Assembly: GCA_963920635.1 (NCBI GenBank)
Contig: OY987307.1
Coordinates: 14,089,735 to 14,153,734 of the forward strand
Direction: 5' to 3'
Source of the DNA: Pseudeuparius sepicola
Lineage: Eukaryota; Arthropoda; Insecta; Coleoptera; Anthribidae
DNA length: 64,000 nucleotides
The notes under the pieces are model-generated. The model was not told where the DNA came from. It was given only the letters and a program-made list of their open reading frames with translations, and did no database searches. Position numbers and translations under genes: made by a program. Below, piece by piece: positions 1-11,429 of this stretch (the first letter of the stretch is position 1; the number at the start of each line of letters is the position of its first letter).

Positions 1-1763
1 AGACAGGACACTATGGTAACTTATACGCTTTATTTAAATGGCGACTCACAGTACGACTTTAAGGACACGCATTCTGACTTAGACGACGACTCTGGCGGGC
101 GAAGGAGGCCAACTTTACGCGACCGTGCGAATCTACGACTTACGGGTCGAGGACCCGGGGAACCCGACTCCTTAGGCTGCGCACCCGATCCCCCAACCCT
201 GACAGCACCTGGCGTTAGACCGTCCCGGGTTCCAGCGCCAACAAAAGTGACTAAAAAGCCGATGCCCTTGCCGCTAACTGGAGGGATCTCCGCATGCTTT
301 CACCATGGTGACTAAAAGGCCAATGCCTTGGTTTCCACAGGGGAGCAGTTGTTGGTGATCGAGCGGTTGCTAAGAAGTGGATGCCGCTGATATCCAGCTC
401 TGGAACTGCGATGAATTTATACCCGTCGATTCTAGTGAATCGGCGTTTGGATTTTGATATGATACTAGTTTTACTTATTCACCGTTCTTCGTTCACCGTT
501 CTTCGAATCTCCCTTGTATGTTTTGTTTATATACCTAGGTTTTATAAACATTTGGCTAATTGAGGTCGCCCGCCTCAAGGGGTAAATGAAATTAACTTGA
601 CTATTACAACATAGATGGCTTGGAAGTCACCTTTGTGACAAAAGCATAGAACGTTTGATTGTAATCTACTATGGCGAAAAACAAATATTTAATAATTTAA
701 TAATAAATAAGTGTAAAACAGAGAAATCAATGTTTCGACTTCATGTTAAGCTGAAGCAACAAGAGTGGTTCTATATTTGAACAAACAAAAGTTTAAACAC
801 CCGTAAAGGTTAAAAAATCAATGTTGGGAATGATAGCGACATCAGGTCGGAAGCTTAACCAACTACCAAATTGTATTGTTATCTTGGCCAGTGGAATAAT
901 GATAATAATTATAATAATAAATTGGCCTTTATTATATAAATTATTGTGTTACAATTGCAATTATTACTGTAAAGACAGGGAAATCACAGAAGCTATGTAA
1001 CAACAGCTTGTTTGTGATATAAAGACGAAAACAAGTAGTATATAAACAAAAATTTTCTATCAAACTATTTACATATGCATATTATGATAATGTAGATAAA
1101 TAGGTTAAATTTAGATTATTAGAAATAATTTAGGTAAGTATAAGTCTAATTTAGGTAATTAAGTCTAGTCACTGATATCTAGCCACTGTCTAATTTAGGT
1201 AATTAAGTCTAGTTTAGGTAATTTTCTATAATGCGAGTAATTAAGTCTATAACATAATATTACAAAAGCATGCATAATTTCTTTATTACTTTTACTTTTT
1301 ATCAATCCTCTAAACTCTCTTGAAGCAATACTTATTTTTATTTCAGGTTCAGGTGATAGATTCATAAACTTAGGTGCCAAATAAGTTGCATGTCTTTGTC
1401 CTATAGTTTTAATTATTTTAGGTACCTTATTGCTATTTGTTCTATAGCTGGTTGGATATGAGTGTTGAATACATTATAAAATTATTTTATTGCTATTTAT
1501 ACTTCCTAATATTTTCAAGAAAAATAATTGACGTATATCAAAAACTTGACTTTCACTATACAGTATATTTAAAGAGTAAGTGATCTTTTTGTCATATATT
1601 GTTTTCTATATCGATTTTTGAATAACGTTTACTTTTTACAGATTACAGTCCTTCACTATACGCTATATCTTTGCCATAGGTACTTATACCATATGATAGG
1701 TGAGGTTCTATTAATGTGGAATACAACAATTTCATATGGTGAATCGTTAGATAGTCGGAAATA
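1..1763. other. Unassigned region, no gene recognised
   Basis: The first ~350 bases are clearly more GC-rich than the rest and hold two diverged direct repeats of about 22 bp (247-269 and 308-329, sharing GTGACTAAAA). A short tandem of ACCGTTCTTCG lies near 480-505. A 100-codon open frame at 13-315 has low-complexity Arg/Pro/Asp-rich content and matches no family I know. From about 560 to 1763 the DNA is AT-rich, with the phrase TAATTTAGGTAATTAAGTCTAG repeated in fragments near 1149-1220 and nothing else visible. Confidence 0.4.
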
Positions 1764-3612
1764 TACAGGGTGAGTTTTTTCGATGCCCACTATGGGGATC
1801 TCGGAAACTAGCAGAGCTAGAACAAAGGTTAAATGGGGAAAGAATTGCAGTTTTGAATGCTCAATCTTATGCCCCTTTTGGATTTTTAAAAAAGTTCATG
1901 GCTCACTAGATATTTTGAAAAGAGTGATTTTTTGCTATTTTATCAGATCTCTGTAGCTCTGTTATTTCTGATTATACAGAAAAACTGTAGAGACAAAAAT
2001 TGTAGATAATTTTGGACTTAATAAGATAATCTAATCAAATTTTTTTATGTTGTTTGTGATTTTTGAGATATGACATAAACTTGTGTTTTTTTTTAAGTAA
2101 ATCATAGTTGGCTGTGGCCTTGTCAAATCGGCCATTTTTTGAGCTTTCCAAAGATATAATACTCGGCATAGTTATTATAAAAAATAAAAGAGCTATGGCT
2201 AATTTTCTGATTTTTTTTTAATTTTCACATATACAGGGTGTCCAACTTTAAAACTGTACAAATCCGTAAAATCTTCATTTTTGGAGATAATCGCCTATAC
2301 TTTTTTTTGTTTGAAAGGCCTTCAAAAGCAGCTTCTTTTGACCTTACTGCCATTTTCAAAATGCAAATCCAGGGCCGGCTGCGATTTTTTTATACCCCCC
2401 GATTTTCACGAAAACCATTTAGCGATTTTTTTTATTTAAAATCTGACCCCATAGCATTAATCAGAACACCCCAAAACCCCCATGTACCAAATTTGAGCAA
2501 AAAATATACAGGGAGTTCCAAACTGCGGGGTGTCAAAGTTGAGCAAAATAGGAATTTTAAAGGCATCTGGCGAGTCAAGTGTGCCATGGAATCCCTTCAA
2601 AATGGTTGAATGGTCTATAGGACCACTCAAGGTGTTGGTGTGCAAAGGTCCAATACAAAATATACAGAGTGTTCTTATCTGTGACATCTCAAATTACTGA
2701 ATTTTTGGAACTTTATACGGGTCAAAAATCGAATATATCAAAACCGCTCCACACACTATAAATGAACTAAATCTAACAAATACAGAAGACTGCCAGTTAG
2801 TATGTCCATATCAGTTAAGGTGGCTGGTGTGCCACAACGGGAAACGCATAGAAAATGTATCATCTTAGACAGTGACTTTGTTGAGAAAAGTCCAATAATT
2901 TAAATTGTTTTTATTTTTAGTCCGCATTTTGTAAACAAATACATTACTTTTGTGTTTATCAATATTTTTTCAATGATTCCAGAGCACTCTTGATCCGTGT
3001 AAGTTTCATAAAATTTCAGAATTTTGCGATGGCTCAGAGAAAAATACCTTGTAGGTATATTTTTGTAGTAAATACTTTCACACCAATATTTTGACTGGTC
3101 CTGTTGACCATTCTACTGTTTTGAAGGGATTCCATGGCACACTTGACTCACCAGATGCCTTTAAAATGCCTATTTTGCTCAATTTTGACACCCCGCAGAA
3201 TGGAACTCCCTGTATATTTTTTGCTCAAATTTAGTATATGAGGGTTTTAGGGTGTTCTGATTAACGCTGTGGGATCAGATTTTAAATAAAAAAATCGCTA
3301 AATGGTTTTCGAGAAAATCGGGGGTATAAAAAAATCGCAGCCGGCCCTGGATTTGCATTTTTAAAATGGCAGGAAGGTCAAAAGAAGTGGTTTTTAAAGG
3401 CCTTTCAAGCAAAAAAAGTTTAGGCGATTAGTTCCAAAAATGAAGATTTTACGGATTTGTACACTTTTAGAGTTGGACACCCTGTATAGTCAGCAATGGA
3501 ATATTTTCGTAATTATGTTCTATTTTATAATAAAACATACTTCAAACTTTCAAATATTTTATTTTTAGCTGGTCACAAAATGTAACAAAATAAAACAAAA
3601 ATTATCATGATG
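1764..3612. mobile_element. Foldback element family A, copy 1 (interrupted by B1)
   Basis: Starts with TACAGGGTGAG after a TA and runs to 2231, resumes at 3487 and continues to about 3612. The two pieces align with the continuous copy at 20546-22036 and with the inverse of 13600-14231. The right-hand arm is missing or replaced by element B2. No coding potential remains. TACAGGGTG ends with TA flanks are typical of Tc1/mariner-like short elements. Confidence 0.75.
2232..3486. mobile_element. Palindromic TIR element B1, 1,255 bp
   Basis: Long inverted repeat. The left arm begins TACAGGGTGTCC at 2232 and the right arm ends GGACACCCTGTA at 3486; arms of about 400-450 bp pair with each other (for example 2370-2620 with 3110-3360) around a unique centre at about 2700-3060. 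It is flanked by TA on both sides (2230-2231 and 3487-3488). The uninterrupted family A copies show the empty site with a single TA, so TA is the target duplication. No ORF resembling a transposase is left, so it is non-autonomous. Confidence 0.8.
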
Positions 3613-4500
3613 GAGCTGACACCACAGCGTTAATCAGGACACAACGAAACCCCCATATACCAAATTTGAACAAAAAATATACAGGGAGTTCCATTCTGCA
3701 GGTTGTCAAAGTTGAGCAAAATAGGAATTTTAAAGGCATCTGGCGAGTCAAGTGTGCTATGGAATTACCTTAAAACAGTTGAATGGTCATAAGGATCACT
3801 CAAAGTGTTGCTGTGCAAGGATTCAATACAAAAATATACAGGGTATTTTTCTCTGACCCATCTCAAAATTCTGAAATTTTATGAAACTTATTCGGATCAG
3901 AGTGCTCTGGAATCATAGACAAAATATTGATAAACACAAAAGTAATGTATTTCTTTACAAAATGCCAACTAACAAATAAAAACAATTCAAAATATTGGAC
4001 TTTTTCAACAAAGTCACTGTCTAAGATGATACATTTTCTGTGCGTTTCCTGTTGTGGCACACCAGCGACCTTAACTGATATGGACTTACTAACTGGCATG
4101 CTTCTGTATTTTTTAGATTTAGTTCATTTATAGTGTGTGGAGCGGTTTTGATATACTCGATTTTTCTTCCGTATAAAGTTCCAAAAATTCAGTATTTTGA
4201 GATAGCACGAATAAGAACACTCTGTATATTTTGTATTGGACCTTTGCACACCAACACCTTGAGTGGTCCTATTGACCATTCAACTGTTTTGAGGTAATTC
4301 CATAGCACACTTGACTCGCCAGATGCCTTTAAAATTCCTATTTTGCTCAACTTTGACTCCCTGTATATTTTTTGTTCAAATTTGGTATATGGGGGTTTCG
4401 GTGTGTCCTGATTAACGCTGTGGTGTCAGATTGTAAATAAAAAAATGCCTAATATGGTTCTTCGAAAAACGCACCCCTTTAAAAAATCGCAGTAGGCCAG
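3613..4500. mobile_element. Palindromic TIR element B2, truncated copy in opposite orientation
   Basis: Contains the inner arms of the B family (about 3613-3840 and 4210-4440) and the same unique centre as B1, but reversed: 3850-4180 is the reverse complement of about 2700-3030. The outer TACAGGGTGTCC ends are missing on both sides. The junction on the left lies within the family A sequence near GATGGAGCT. Internal copies of TATACAGGG are visible at 3835-3843. Confidence 0.7.
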
Positions 4501-4695
4501 GCTTTCGCGGCAATGCCAAACCAATACTTCGCAAATGATGACCGTTCAGGGACATATCTATAAAAAAATTGCCCCGTTCAATTCCTTCAGCCTACTTAGA
4601 TTTTCAGGGGTGTTAACATGAAAAACGGGACACACTGTATATAACAACAGAGTGAGTGTATATAACTGCACTCTAATTTCATTTTTCATTAATAC

Positions 4696-4918
4696 AGTTA
4701 CGTCGCTATGAACAATGGTCCTGATTGTGTTAAAGTGCAGACAAAGTGCTGAGTGCGCGGGCACGTGTAGGCTAAGTTGCATTTTGTATCCCTATATATT
4801 TAAGCTTTGCTCTATTGTTAATCAGTTCTATCTTGTCTTGTAGCAGTAGACGCTGCCCTGTTGTAACTGTCAAATAAATTGTTTTAAAAACGTATTTTTC
4901 GAAATAGTTAATTTAACT
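4696..4918 (+). repeat. E1 5' LTR
   Basis: 223 bp, AGTTAC...TTAACT. It contains a TATA-like box TATATATT at 4793-4800, an arthropod initiator-like TCAGTT at 4822-4827 and a polyadenylation signal AATAAA at 4873-4878, giving the U3-R-U5 layout expected. It matches 13071-13293 at 222 of 223 positions. Confidence 0.95.
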
Positions 4919-4934
4919 GGCGCAGTCGGTAGGA
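4918..4934 (+). promoter_or_regulatory. E1 primer binding site, tRNA-Ser type
   Basis: TGGCGCAGTCGGTAGGA. Its first T is the last base of the LTR, an overlap known from 17.6/297-type errantiviruses, which prime with tRNA-Ser. The assignment to tRNA-Ser rests on my memory of insect tRNA-Ser 3' ends. Confidence 0.75.
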
Positions 4935-5294
4935 CGTGCGTCCAGTTTCCGCGACCGTAGTTTGGAATCCCCACGGTATCGGCACCGCATTCTACCGCGT
5001 CGCGAGAAGCTGAAAGATTTTTATCTTGAAGACGTCGTCCAACAACCTGATCTTCGAGGCATCGCAGCAGCAGCCCCTGGATCAACCCCTGGCAGCCAAC
5101 ACCGCAGGAGCTACAGACAAGATATTGCTCACCTTAGGACTTTGGCCGGCGACCAGAACCAGCTTTTGGTAAGAGTCAAGTGTTCCTTTGGATTCCTATT
5201 TTTTATTCCTTATTTTTTACGATATTTTTGAAGATTTTTTACGATATTTTTGAAGATTTTAAGTTATTTTTGAAGATTTTGATATATTTATTTG
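4935..5294 (+). other. E1 leader with tandem repeat and candidate splice donor
   Basis: Untranslated leader before the gag ATG. A strong-looking 5' splice site G|GTAAGAG lies at 5168-5175 and could make the spliced env RNA known from errantiviruses. At about 5217-5280 a unit of roughly 24 bp (TACGATATTTTTGAAGATTT) is repeated nearly three times just before gag. Confidence 0.55.
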
Positions 5295-6732
5295 ATGAGT
5301 GACGTTGATATTGAGGATCTTACAAGTTTATTTTCATCAAGTTTAAGTTTTGACGAACCGAGTAGTTCATCTGACGTTAACCAAGTTATTAAAGAAGAAA
5401 GTAAAAATAAAAGAATCGCAATGGCAGACGAAAAACTTAACCTACCAATGCTTAAGATGTATGTAGAAACAATTCCTAATTTTGACGGCAATGCAACTTC
5501 CTTGCCGAAATTTATCTCGTCATGTGATTACCTTTTTGAAACTTATGATGGCATAAATGATGAACTTTTAAAAAATTACTTAGTCAGAGCGGTTCAGATG
5601 AAACTCACTGGACGCGCTGAATTATTGATAGGTTGCCGCAATGAGTTAAATAGGTGGCAGAAAATTAAGGACGCACTAAATCAATGCTTTGGTGATCGTC
5701 GCAATTTGGAGTGCCTAGAGCAGGACTTATTTACGGCTAGGCCATTTAAAAATGAATCTCCTTTAGATTTCGCAAAACGACTTCAGGTTATGAGGAGTAA
5801 TCTGAGACAAAAAGTGAATTCAGATGTATACTTACCCAAGCCGCTAAAGAAATTTATGTTAGGCAATATGATGAATTATGTTTAAGGACTTTTGTTAGAG
5901 GTTTGACAGGTCCCCTACAGATTATCATTCGTTTGAAGGAACCTGCATCTCTCGAAGATGCAATGACACTAATCATTCAAGAAGAAAATTTTAACTATAC
6001 CCAAAATATTTTTAAAAGTAGTTCTCAAAGTAATTTTCCAAGTTTTCCACAAAATAATCAGAGAACATATCAAAGACAAAATAATTTCTCACAAAGTAAT
6101 TTTTCTCGCCCTAACTATCAGAACAATTTGCAAAATAACTTCCCTCGTCCTAGTTATCAAAATAATTTCCCTAGAAATAATTTCCAAAGTTATAATAACC
6201 TTTTAGGAATAATTTCCAAAATCAGAATTTTTCAACTAGACCAAACTTCCCAAGCCAACCCATTAACATTCAACCAAATTTTAATAATCAACAGAGACGT
6301 TTTCCCACGAACAGACAAGTTTTTGGACCACCCCGTAACGTTTTTAGACCCACAGGACAAAATATACAAAGGCAATACGAGCCTATGCAAGTCAATTCCC
6401 AAATGACTAGAAATAATACTTTTAATAACACAAATTTTGGAAACCCAGAAGCTATGTCAACAAATTCGCGTGTACCTTCTAATGTACACAGAAGCTTTTC
6501 AGCACGACAGAATAATTTTCCCCGAAATAATTATCAGCCGCAAAATAACGCTATAGTCGAAGAACTATATCAAATTAATAATGAAAACGCGAGTAATAAT
6601 TCAACACAGTCAATGCGCGATGCATATGACCAAACTCTTTCTCAGAATGAACCCCAAAACCAAATTCAAACTCAAAAAATTAACTCCGGAAATTTTCCAT
6701 TGGTGAGTCATCCTCCCAAACGGAAGAAATAA
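5295..6732 (+). pseudogene. gag: E1 gag, two frame breaks
   Basis: Errantiviral Gag, which would form the particle core. The frame starts at ATG 5295, close behind a TTG. It reads as three overlapping segments: 5295-5885, 5903-6406 and 6385-6732. The first carries a capsid-like region rich in charged helices; the second and third are Asn/Gln/Phe/Pro-rich with repeated NNFPR-type motifs, as in the basic C-terminal part of errantiviral Gag, which lacks CCHC knuckles. Protein-like sequence continues across both breaks (near 5830-5860 and near 6200), each shifting the frame by one base in the same direction. The last segment ends at TAA 6730-6732 and overlaps pol. Confidence 0.8.
6690..6696 (+). 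promoter_or_regulatory. Candidate -1 ribosomal frameshift site A AAT TTT
   Basis: The heptamer is in register with the gag frame (codons AAT 6691, TTT 6694) and fits X XXY YYZ. It lies in the 49-nt window where gag (closing at 6732) and the pol frame (open from 6684) overlap. After slippage, pol would continue from 6696. This is the expected way to make Gag-Pol in errantiviruses. I did not identify a downstream pseudoknot. Confidence 0.6.
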
Positions 6733-6761
6733 ACCAGGAAAAAGAAATAGTCGAAATTTAT

Positions 6762-9700
6762 GTGGAACAACATAACAGTTTAGCTTATATTCAAATTAAA
6801 AATCCCAAAATGAAATTGCTTATCGATACATGTTGTTTTCATTCAATTTTAAGACCTTCTATCGTAGAAAAATATTTTCCAAATTGTATTTATACTTGTC
6901 CCACGCAAGTCAAAACGAGTTTAGGCGAAACAGAAATTAAATTCAGAGCCAATATTCCGGCTCCAGAAGAACTAAACACTGATATGGTCATTCCGATAAT
7001 TTTATTTGATTTCCACCCTTATTTTGATGGCATTATAGGCTTACGCGATTTAAAGAAATTAAAATTTCATATTGACCTCGAAAATGATATTCTTGTCAAC
7101 CATGTAACAACAATTCCTTTTTATTATAGGCGACCGGATGATAAACAATACTCCATTTCAGTTAACGCACACGAGGCGCTTTCAGCTAAAATACCAGTGA
7201 ATAAATTTAATAAAGATATCATTGTCCCAGAAAGTAATATAAACGGACTTTATTTTCTTGAAACATTAACGACAGCAAACAAAGGCTTTGCTTATACCGA
7301 GGTTCATAATAATACAGATAAGACAATACAATTAACTTTTGTAGAGCCCATGCAGGTGCAAGAATTTTCTAACAAACGCAAAGATGACTTTTATTTATTT
7401 AATATTGATAATTTCACATACACTGAGAAAAATAATTCTGACAATATAGATGTTAGGAACATGATTAGGATGGATCATTTGAACGAAGAGGAAAAGAACG
7501 CTTTATTTAAACTTTGTAATGAATTTCGAGATATTTTTCATAATGATGGTTCCAAATTAACTTTTACTAATCAGATAAAACATGAAATAAGGACTACTGA
7601 CGAAATCCCAATTTATACGAAATCTTATAGGTATCCTTTTATTCATAAAAATGAGGTTCAAAAACAAATTTCAAAAATGTTAGACGATGGTATTATTCGT
7701 CATAGTCAAAGCCCATGGAGTAGCCCAATTTGGATTGTCCCGAAAAAGTTAGACGCTAGCGGAATCCAAAAGTGGAGAATTGTGGTAGATTATCGTAAAG
7801 TAAATGAAAAAACTATTGATGATAGGTATCCCTTACCGAATATTAATGACATTTTAGACAAATTAGGCCGTTGTCAATATTTTTCGAGCATTGACCTCGC
7901 GTCAGGTTTTCATCAAATTGAAATGAATGAGAACTCAATAGAAAAAACTGCTTTTACTGTTGAAAATGGTCACTATGAATATGTTCGAATGCCCTTTGGT
8001 TTAAAAAATGCCCCGGCAAGTTTTCAGAGAGTTATGGATAATGTACTTCGGGAGTTACAAGGAAAAATTTGTTTACTTTATATGGACGATATAATAGTAT
8101 TCTCAACAAATCTTACAGAACATATTTCTAATTTAAAGTTATTATTTACTACACTGAGAAAAGCTAGGTTTAAAATTCAGTTAGACAAATCGGAATTTTT
8201 GCGAAAGGAAGTTGAATTTTTAGGTCACGTGGTAACGCCGGATGGTGTTAAACCGAACCCAAAAAAGATAGAGGCAATAAAACGCTTTCCTATACCAAAA
8301 ACTACTAAAGAAATTAAATCTTTCCTAGGTCTTTTAGGCTACTATAGAAGATTTATTAAAAATTTTGCAAAAATAACTAAGCCATTTACGCAATGTTTAA
8401 AGAAAGGTGAAAAAATAGAACATACTGAGGAATTTTTAAAGACTTTTGAAATTTGCAAGAATATTTTATGTAATGACCCTATACTTCAATACCCAGATTT
8501 TACAAAACCTTTTAATTTAACAACAGATGCTTCAAACATCGCTATTGGTGCAGTTCTAAGTCAAGGAAAAATAGGTAGTGATTTACCAATTGCTTATGGA
8601 TCAAGGACATTAAGTCCCGCTGAACAAAATTATAGCACTATAGAAAAAGAACTTTTAGCTATCGTTTATTTTACAAATTACTTTAGACCGTATTTATTTG
8701 GAAGAAAGTTTACAATAATTACTGATCACAAACCATTACAATGGTTATTCAACCTCAAAGAACCAAACTCACGTTTAGTGCGCTGGAGGTTGAAACTAGA
8801 AGAATACGACTATGAAATTAAATACAAAAAAGGAAAAATAAATACTAATGCAGATTCATTATCTCGTATTCAATTTGATGACGATAATGTCAATAACATC
8901 TTATTTTATGATATTGATAAAGAATATTATGAATTTAAGAAAATTATAGAAAATAATGATAACAATGAAAATAATGGTAATGTTGTTGAAATAAAAAGAA
9001 ATTTATTTGAGATGCCCGAGAGGTACTCACTGGCACATTGTGTGTCGTCCGATTTTAAAATGAGCGCTGGTATTGCAGCCGAATTTAAAGAAAGGTATGA
9101 TAACGTTGCTAAATTAAAGAAACAAAACAAACAAGTAGGCGAAGTAGGAATATTAACAGTTATAAATACTAGAAAACGTTTTATATATTATTTAATTACT
9201 AAGAAACACTTTTATGAGAAACCGACTTACTATAACATATTTACTTGTCTTAAAAACTTACGAAGTCATGTGATCAAAAATGACATAAAACATTTAGCTA
9301 TGCCAAGGATAGGATGCGGTCTTGACCAATTAGATTGGAATATAATGAAAGAAATGATTAATTTTATTTTTAAATCTGTGCAAGCGGAAATAGTCATTTG
9401 CTACATAGATAATGATGTTTCAGAAGTAAACCCGATTTTTTCTGCAAATGAAAGTCCACCAGAACCTATATATGGTGTACCAAAAAACATAAAAATTTCT
9501 CTAAACAAAGATCAACGAACAATTAATTTCGAAGAACCAATACAATTTTATAAAGAACGTACCGTTGACGGAAACAAGATAACAGTAAAATATATTCCTG
9601 AAAATAATTTTCAATTAAGTAGCCCGGATTTAGAATTCGAATTAAAGTTAGACGAATTTTTAAAAGAAGAAAAAGAAAAAGTTAGGAAAAATCAAAATAA

Positions 9701-11429
9701 CAATGACCTTAACGCTATCGAGAATCAGTCAATTTTAGGAAATCCCGGTGATATTGATGAAGAAATTCATAGATTTTTGAATAACCCTATAACTAATGAT
9801 GAAATCAGAGAATATTTAGAGGCCGAATTCCCCGAAGAAAATCGTGAAGTAAATGAAAATCGTTCAAAACCAAAAATAAATATAATATCCGATATTCTAA
9901 TTAAACCTACCGGAGAGATTGAAGAACTTATTAAAAATAGAAACGGAATTGAAACTGTTCATTCTGCAATAGAAGATCCAATTTTAACCATTCCAATAAC
10001 TGAAAATTGTCTAAACACTTATACTAATCAAATTATATTTATTTTAAAAGACTCTGGAAGATATCATGTTATAAAGATATGTCCTTTTCCCAATAAAATT
10101 AGACTAACTGTCTACCTAACACTGAAAAATTATGCTTATGAATTAATTAAATTTTTCAAGGAATACATAAATCCGAAACTACTCTACAGTATTTATATTC
10201 AAAAGAGTGAAATTGATTTGAAACCGAGAATCTGCAATTTACTAGCAAAAACTTTCAAAAATCATGCGTATAAACTTAATTTCTCTAACATTTTCTTAAC
10301 CGATGTAACTGAAAAGGATCGTCAACAAGAACTGTTACGATACCATCATGAAACAAAGACATGTCATCGTGGCATAAACGAAACTCTGTTAGCTTTGAAA
10401 AAATTATATTATTGGCCCAATATGAAAAATGACATAACGGAATATATTAATAGATGCGAATATTGTAATGCTAAATATGATAGGAACCCACCTAAAATAA
10501 AATTTGCTTTAACTACAACTCCGTCACAACCTTTTGAATCCATACATATGGACACTTTTCAAATTTTAGGAAGAAAGTATTTGACAATAATTGATGTTTT
10601 TTCAAAATACGCTCAAGCTTATCCTTTAGAATCATGTAATTCAACTGATGTAATGGATGGAATTTTTAATTTTGTATCACACTTTGGAATACCAAAATCA
10701 ATAACATGCGATAACGGTACTGAGTTCAAAACAAGTCTTCTTACTGATTTTTGTAAACATCATAATGCAAATCTACATTTTACGACACCCGGTAACTCGA
10801 ACAGTAATAGTAATATAGAAAGATTACATAATACGCTACTTGATAGTATACGCGTACTAAAACTTACTCATCCGAACTCGGAAATAAAACAATTAATGCA
10901 GTATGCTATATTAGGTTACAATAATTCCGTTCATAGTACGACAAAACAAAGGCCTTTTGATATTATTAACGGTCACACCAGTGCCCTCGACCCATTCGAC
11001 ATCACAGATGAAATAATACTAAACCAGTACATAGATGAGCGAAAAAACAAATTAAAAATAATTTTTGATAAAATTCATGAGGTTTCACTAAGCGAAAAAC
11101 ATAAACAAAATACAAGCCACAACAAGGATAGGGAAGAACCACAAAATTACGAGCCCTGTACTGTTCAATTCCAGAAAAATAAAGCGTCATTAAGGGATAA
11201 AACCAAACCAAAACATACGAAAATCGAAATTAAGGAAGATTTAGGGACAAAAGTCAAAACTTCCGATGACAAAATTATTCACAAATCGCAACTAAAACGC
11301 CCAAAATCTAATTTAAACCCTTGTTTACAGGATATTGACATTGATACAATTCCTTCCTGCAGTTATGCTGTCCCTGACGACAACGTTATTAATCTTGACT
11401 CCAGTTTTGACACTGACAACGACGACTGA
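6762..11429 (+). CDS. pol: E1 Pol polyprotein: protease, RT, RNase H, macrodomain, integrase
   Basis: Uninterrupted frame of 1,555 codons counted from GTG 6762; the frame is already open from 6684 and is expected to be reached by frameshifting from gag, not by its own start. In order (residues approximate): protease with LLIDTC at 19-24, where DTG is usual; reverse transcriptase with YMDD at 440-443 and LGHV and GLLGYYRRF motifs; RNase H with TTDAS near 588; a macrodomain at 741-883; an acidic spacer; an HHCC zinc finger near 1193-1237; and an integrase core with Asp1264, Asp1317 and Glu1353 (D,D35E). It is longer than ordinary errantiviral Pol mainly because of the macrodomain and spacer. 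No chromodomain is seen. Apart from the protease Gly-to-Cys change, all catalytic residues I looked for are present. Confidence 0.95.
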   Translation: MEQHNSLAYIQIKNPKMKLLIDTCCFHSILRPSIVEKYFPNCIYTCPTQVKTSLGETEIKFRANIPAPEELNTDMVIPIILFDFHPYFDGIIGLRDLKKLKFHIDLENDILVNHVTTIPFYYRRPDDKQYSISVNAHEALSAKIPVNKFNKDIIVPESNINGLYFLETLTTANKGFAYTEVHNNTDKTIQLTFVEPMQVQEFSNKRKDDFYLFNIDNFTYTEKNNSDNIDVRNMIRMDHLNEEEKNALFKLCNEFRDIFHNDGSKLTFTNQIKHEIRTTDEIPIYTKSYRYPFIHKNEVQKQISKMLDDGIIRHSQSPWSSPIWIVPKKLDASGIQKWRIVVDYRKVNEKTIDDRYPLPNINDILDKLGRCQYFSSIDLASGFHQIEMNENSIEKTAFTVENGHYEYVRMPFGLKNAPASFQRVMDNVLRELQGKICLLYMDDIIVFSTNLTEHISNLKLLFTTLRKARFKIQLDKSEFLRKEVEFLGHVVTPDGVKPNPKKIEAIKRFPIPKTTKEIKSFLGLLGYYRRFIKNFAKITKPFTQCLKKGEKIEHTEEFLKTFEICKNILCNDPILQYPDFTKPFNLTTDASNIAIGAVLSQGKIGSDLPIAYGSRTLSPAEQNYSTIEKELLAIVYFTNYFRPYLFGRKFTIITDHKPLQWLFNLKEPNSRLVRWRLKLEEYDYEIKYKKGKINTNADSLSRIQFDDDNVNNILFYDIDKEYYEFKKIIENNDNNENNGNVVEIKRNLFEMPERYSLAHCVSSDFKMSAGIAAEFKERYDNVAKLKKQNKQVGEVGILTVINTRKRFIYYLITKKHFYEKPTYYNIFTCLKNLRSHVIKNDIKHLAMPRIGCGLDQLDWNIMKEMINFIFKSVQAEIVICYIDNDVSEVNPIFSANESPPEPIYGVPKNIKISLNKDQRTINFEEPIQFYKERTVDGNKITVKYIPENNFQLSSPDLEFELKLDEFLKEEKEKVRKNQNNNDLNAIENQSILGNPGDIDEEIHRFLNNPITNDEIREYLEAEFPEENREVNENRSKPKINIISDILIKPTGEIEELIKNRNGIETVHSAIEDPILTIPITENCLNTYTNQIIFILKDSGRYHVIKICPFPNKIRLTVYLTLKNYAYELIKFFKEYINPKLLYSIYIQKSEIDLKPRICNLLAKTFKNHAYKLNFSNIFLTDVTEKDRQQELLRYHHETKTCHRGINETLLALKKLYYWPNMKNDITEYINRCEYCNAKYDRNPPKIKFALTTTPSQPFESIHMDTFQILGRKYLTIIDVFSKYAQAYPLESCNSTDVMDGIFNFVSHFGIPKSITCDNGTEFKTSLLTDFCKHHNANLHFTTPGNSNSNSNIERLHNTLLDSIRVLKLTHPNSEIKQLMQYAILGYNNSVHSTTKQRPFDIINGHTSALDPFDITDEIILNQYIDERKNKLKIIFDKIHEVSLSEKHKQNTSHNKDREEPQNYEPCTVQFQKNKASLRDKTKPKHTKIEIKEDLGTKVKTSDDKIIHKSQLKRPKSNLNPCLQDIDIDTIPSCSYAVPDDNVINLDSSFDTDNDD
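8982..9410 (+). other. TARG1/OARD1-like macrodomain inside E1 Pol
   Basis: About 143 residues (741-883 counted from 6762) that do not belong to any retroviral enzyme. They show the hallmarks of the TARG1/OARD1 class of ADP-ribose hydrolase macrodomains: [17 protein letters not shown] near the start, YYLITKK (Lys814-Lys815) in the middle, PTY, then [13 protein letters not shown] with Asp855. In TARG1 a lysine in the ITKK motif and the aspartate of the GCGLD loop carry out removal of ADP-ribose from acidic side chains; both are kept. The domain is in frame and lies between the RNase H tail and the integrase zinc finger. Function in this element is inference: it may remove ADP-ribose from Pol, nucleic acid or host defence proteins. 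Errantivirus E3 in this window lacks it. Confidence 0.9.
11331..11364 (+). promoter_or_regulatory. Candidate env splice acceptors
   Basis: TTGTTTACAG ends at 11330 and a second pyrimidine-rich CCTTCCTGCAG ends at about 11362, both just upstream of the env ATG at 11365 and inside the pol 3' end. With the donor at 5169 either would give a subgenomic env RNA, the known strategy of errantiviruses. No transcript evidence is available here. Confidence 0.4.

Noticed and set aside
13..315. 100-codon open frame in a GC-rich stretch
   Set aside because: Low-complexity Arg/Pro/Asp content, no known motif and no splice or start context that supports it; left as unassigned.
4558..4782. Minus-strand 74-codon frame crossing the E1 LTR, also seen at 12933-13157
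   Set aside because: Duplicated only because the LTR is duplicated; no protein features.
8927..9130. Minus-strand open frame of 67 codons opposite the macrodomain
   Set aside because: Shadow of the AT-rich pol coding strand.
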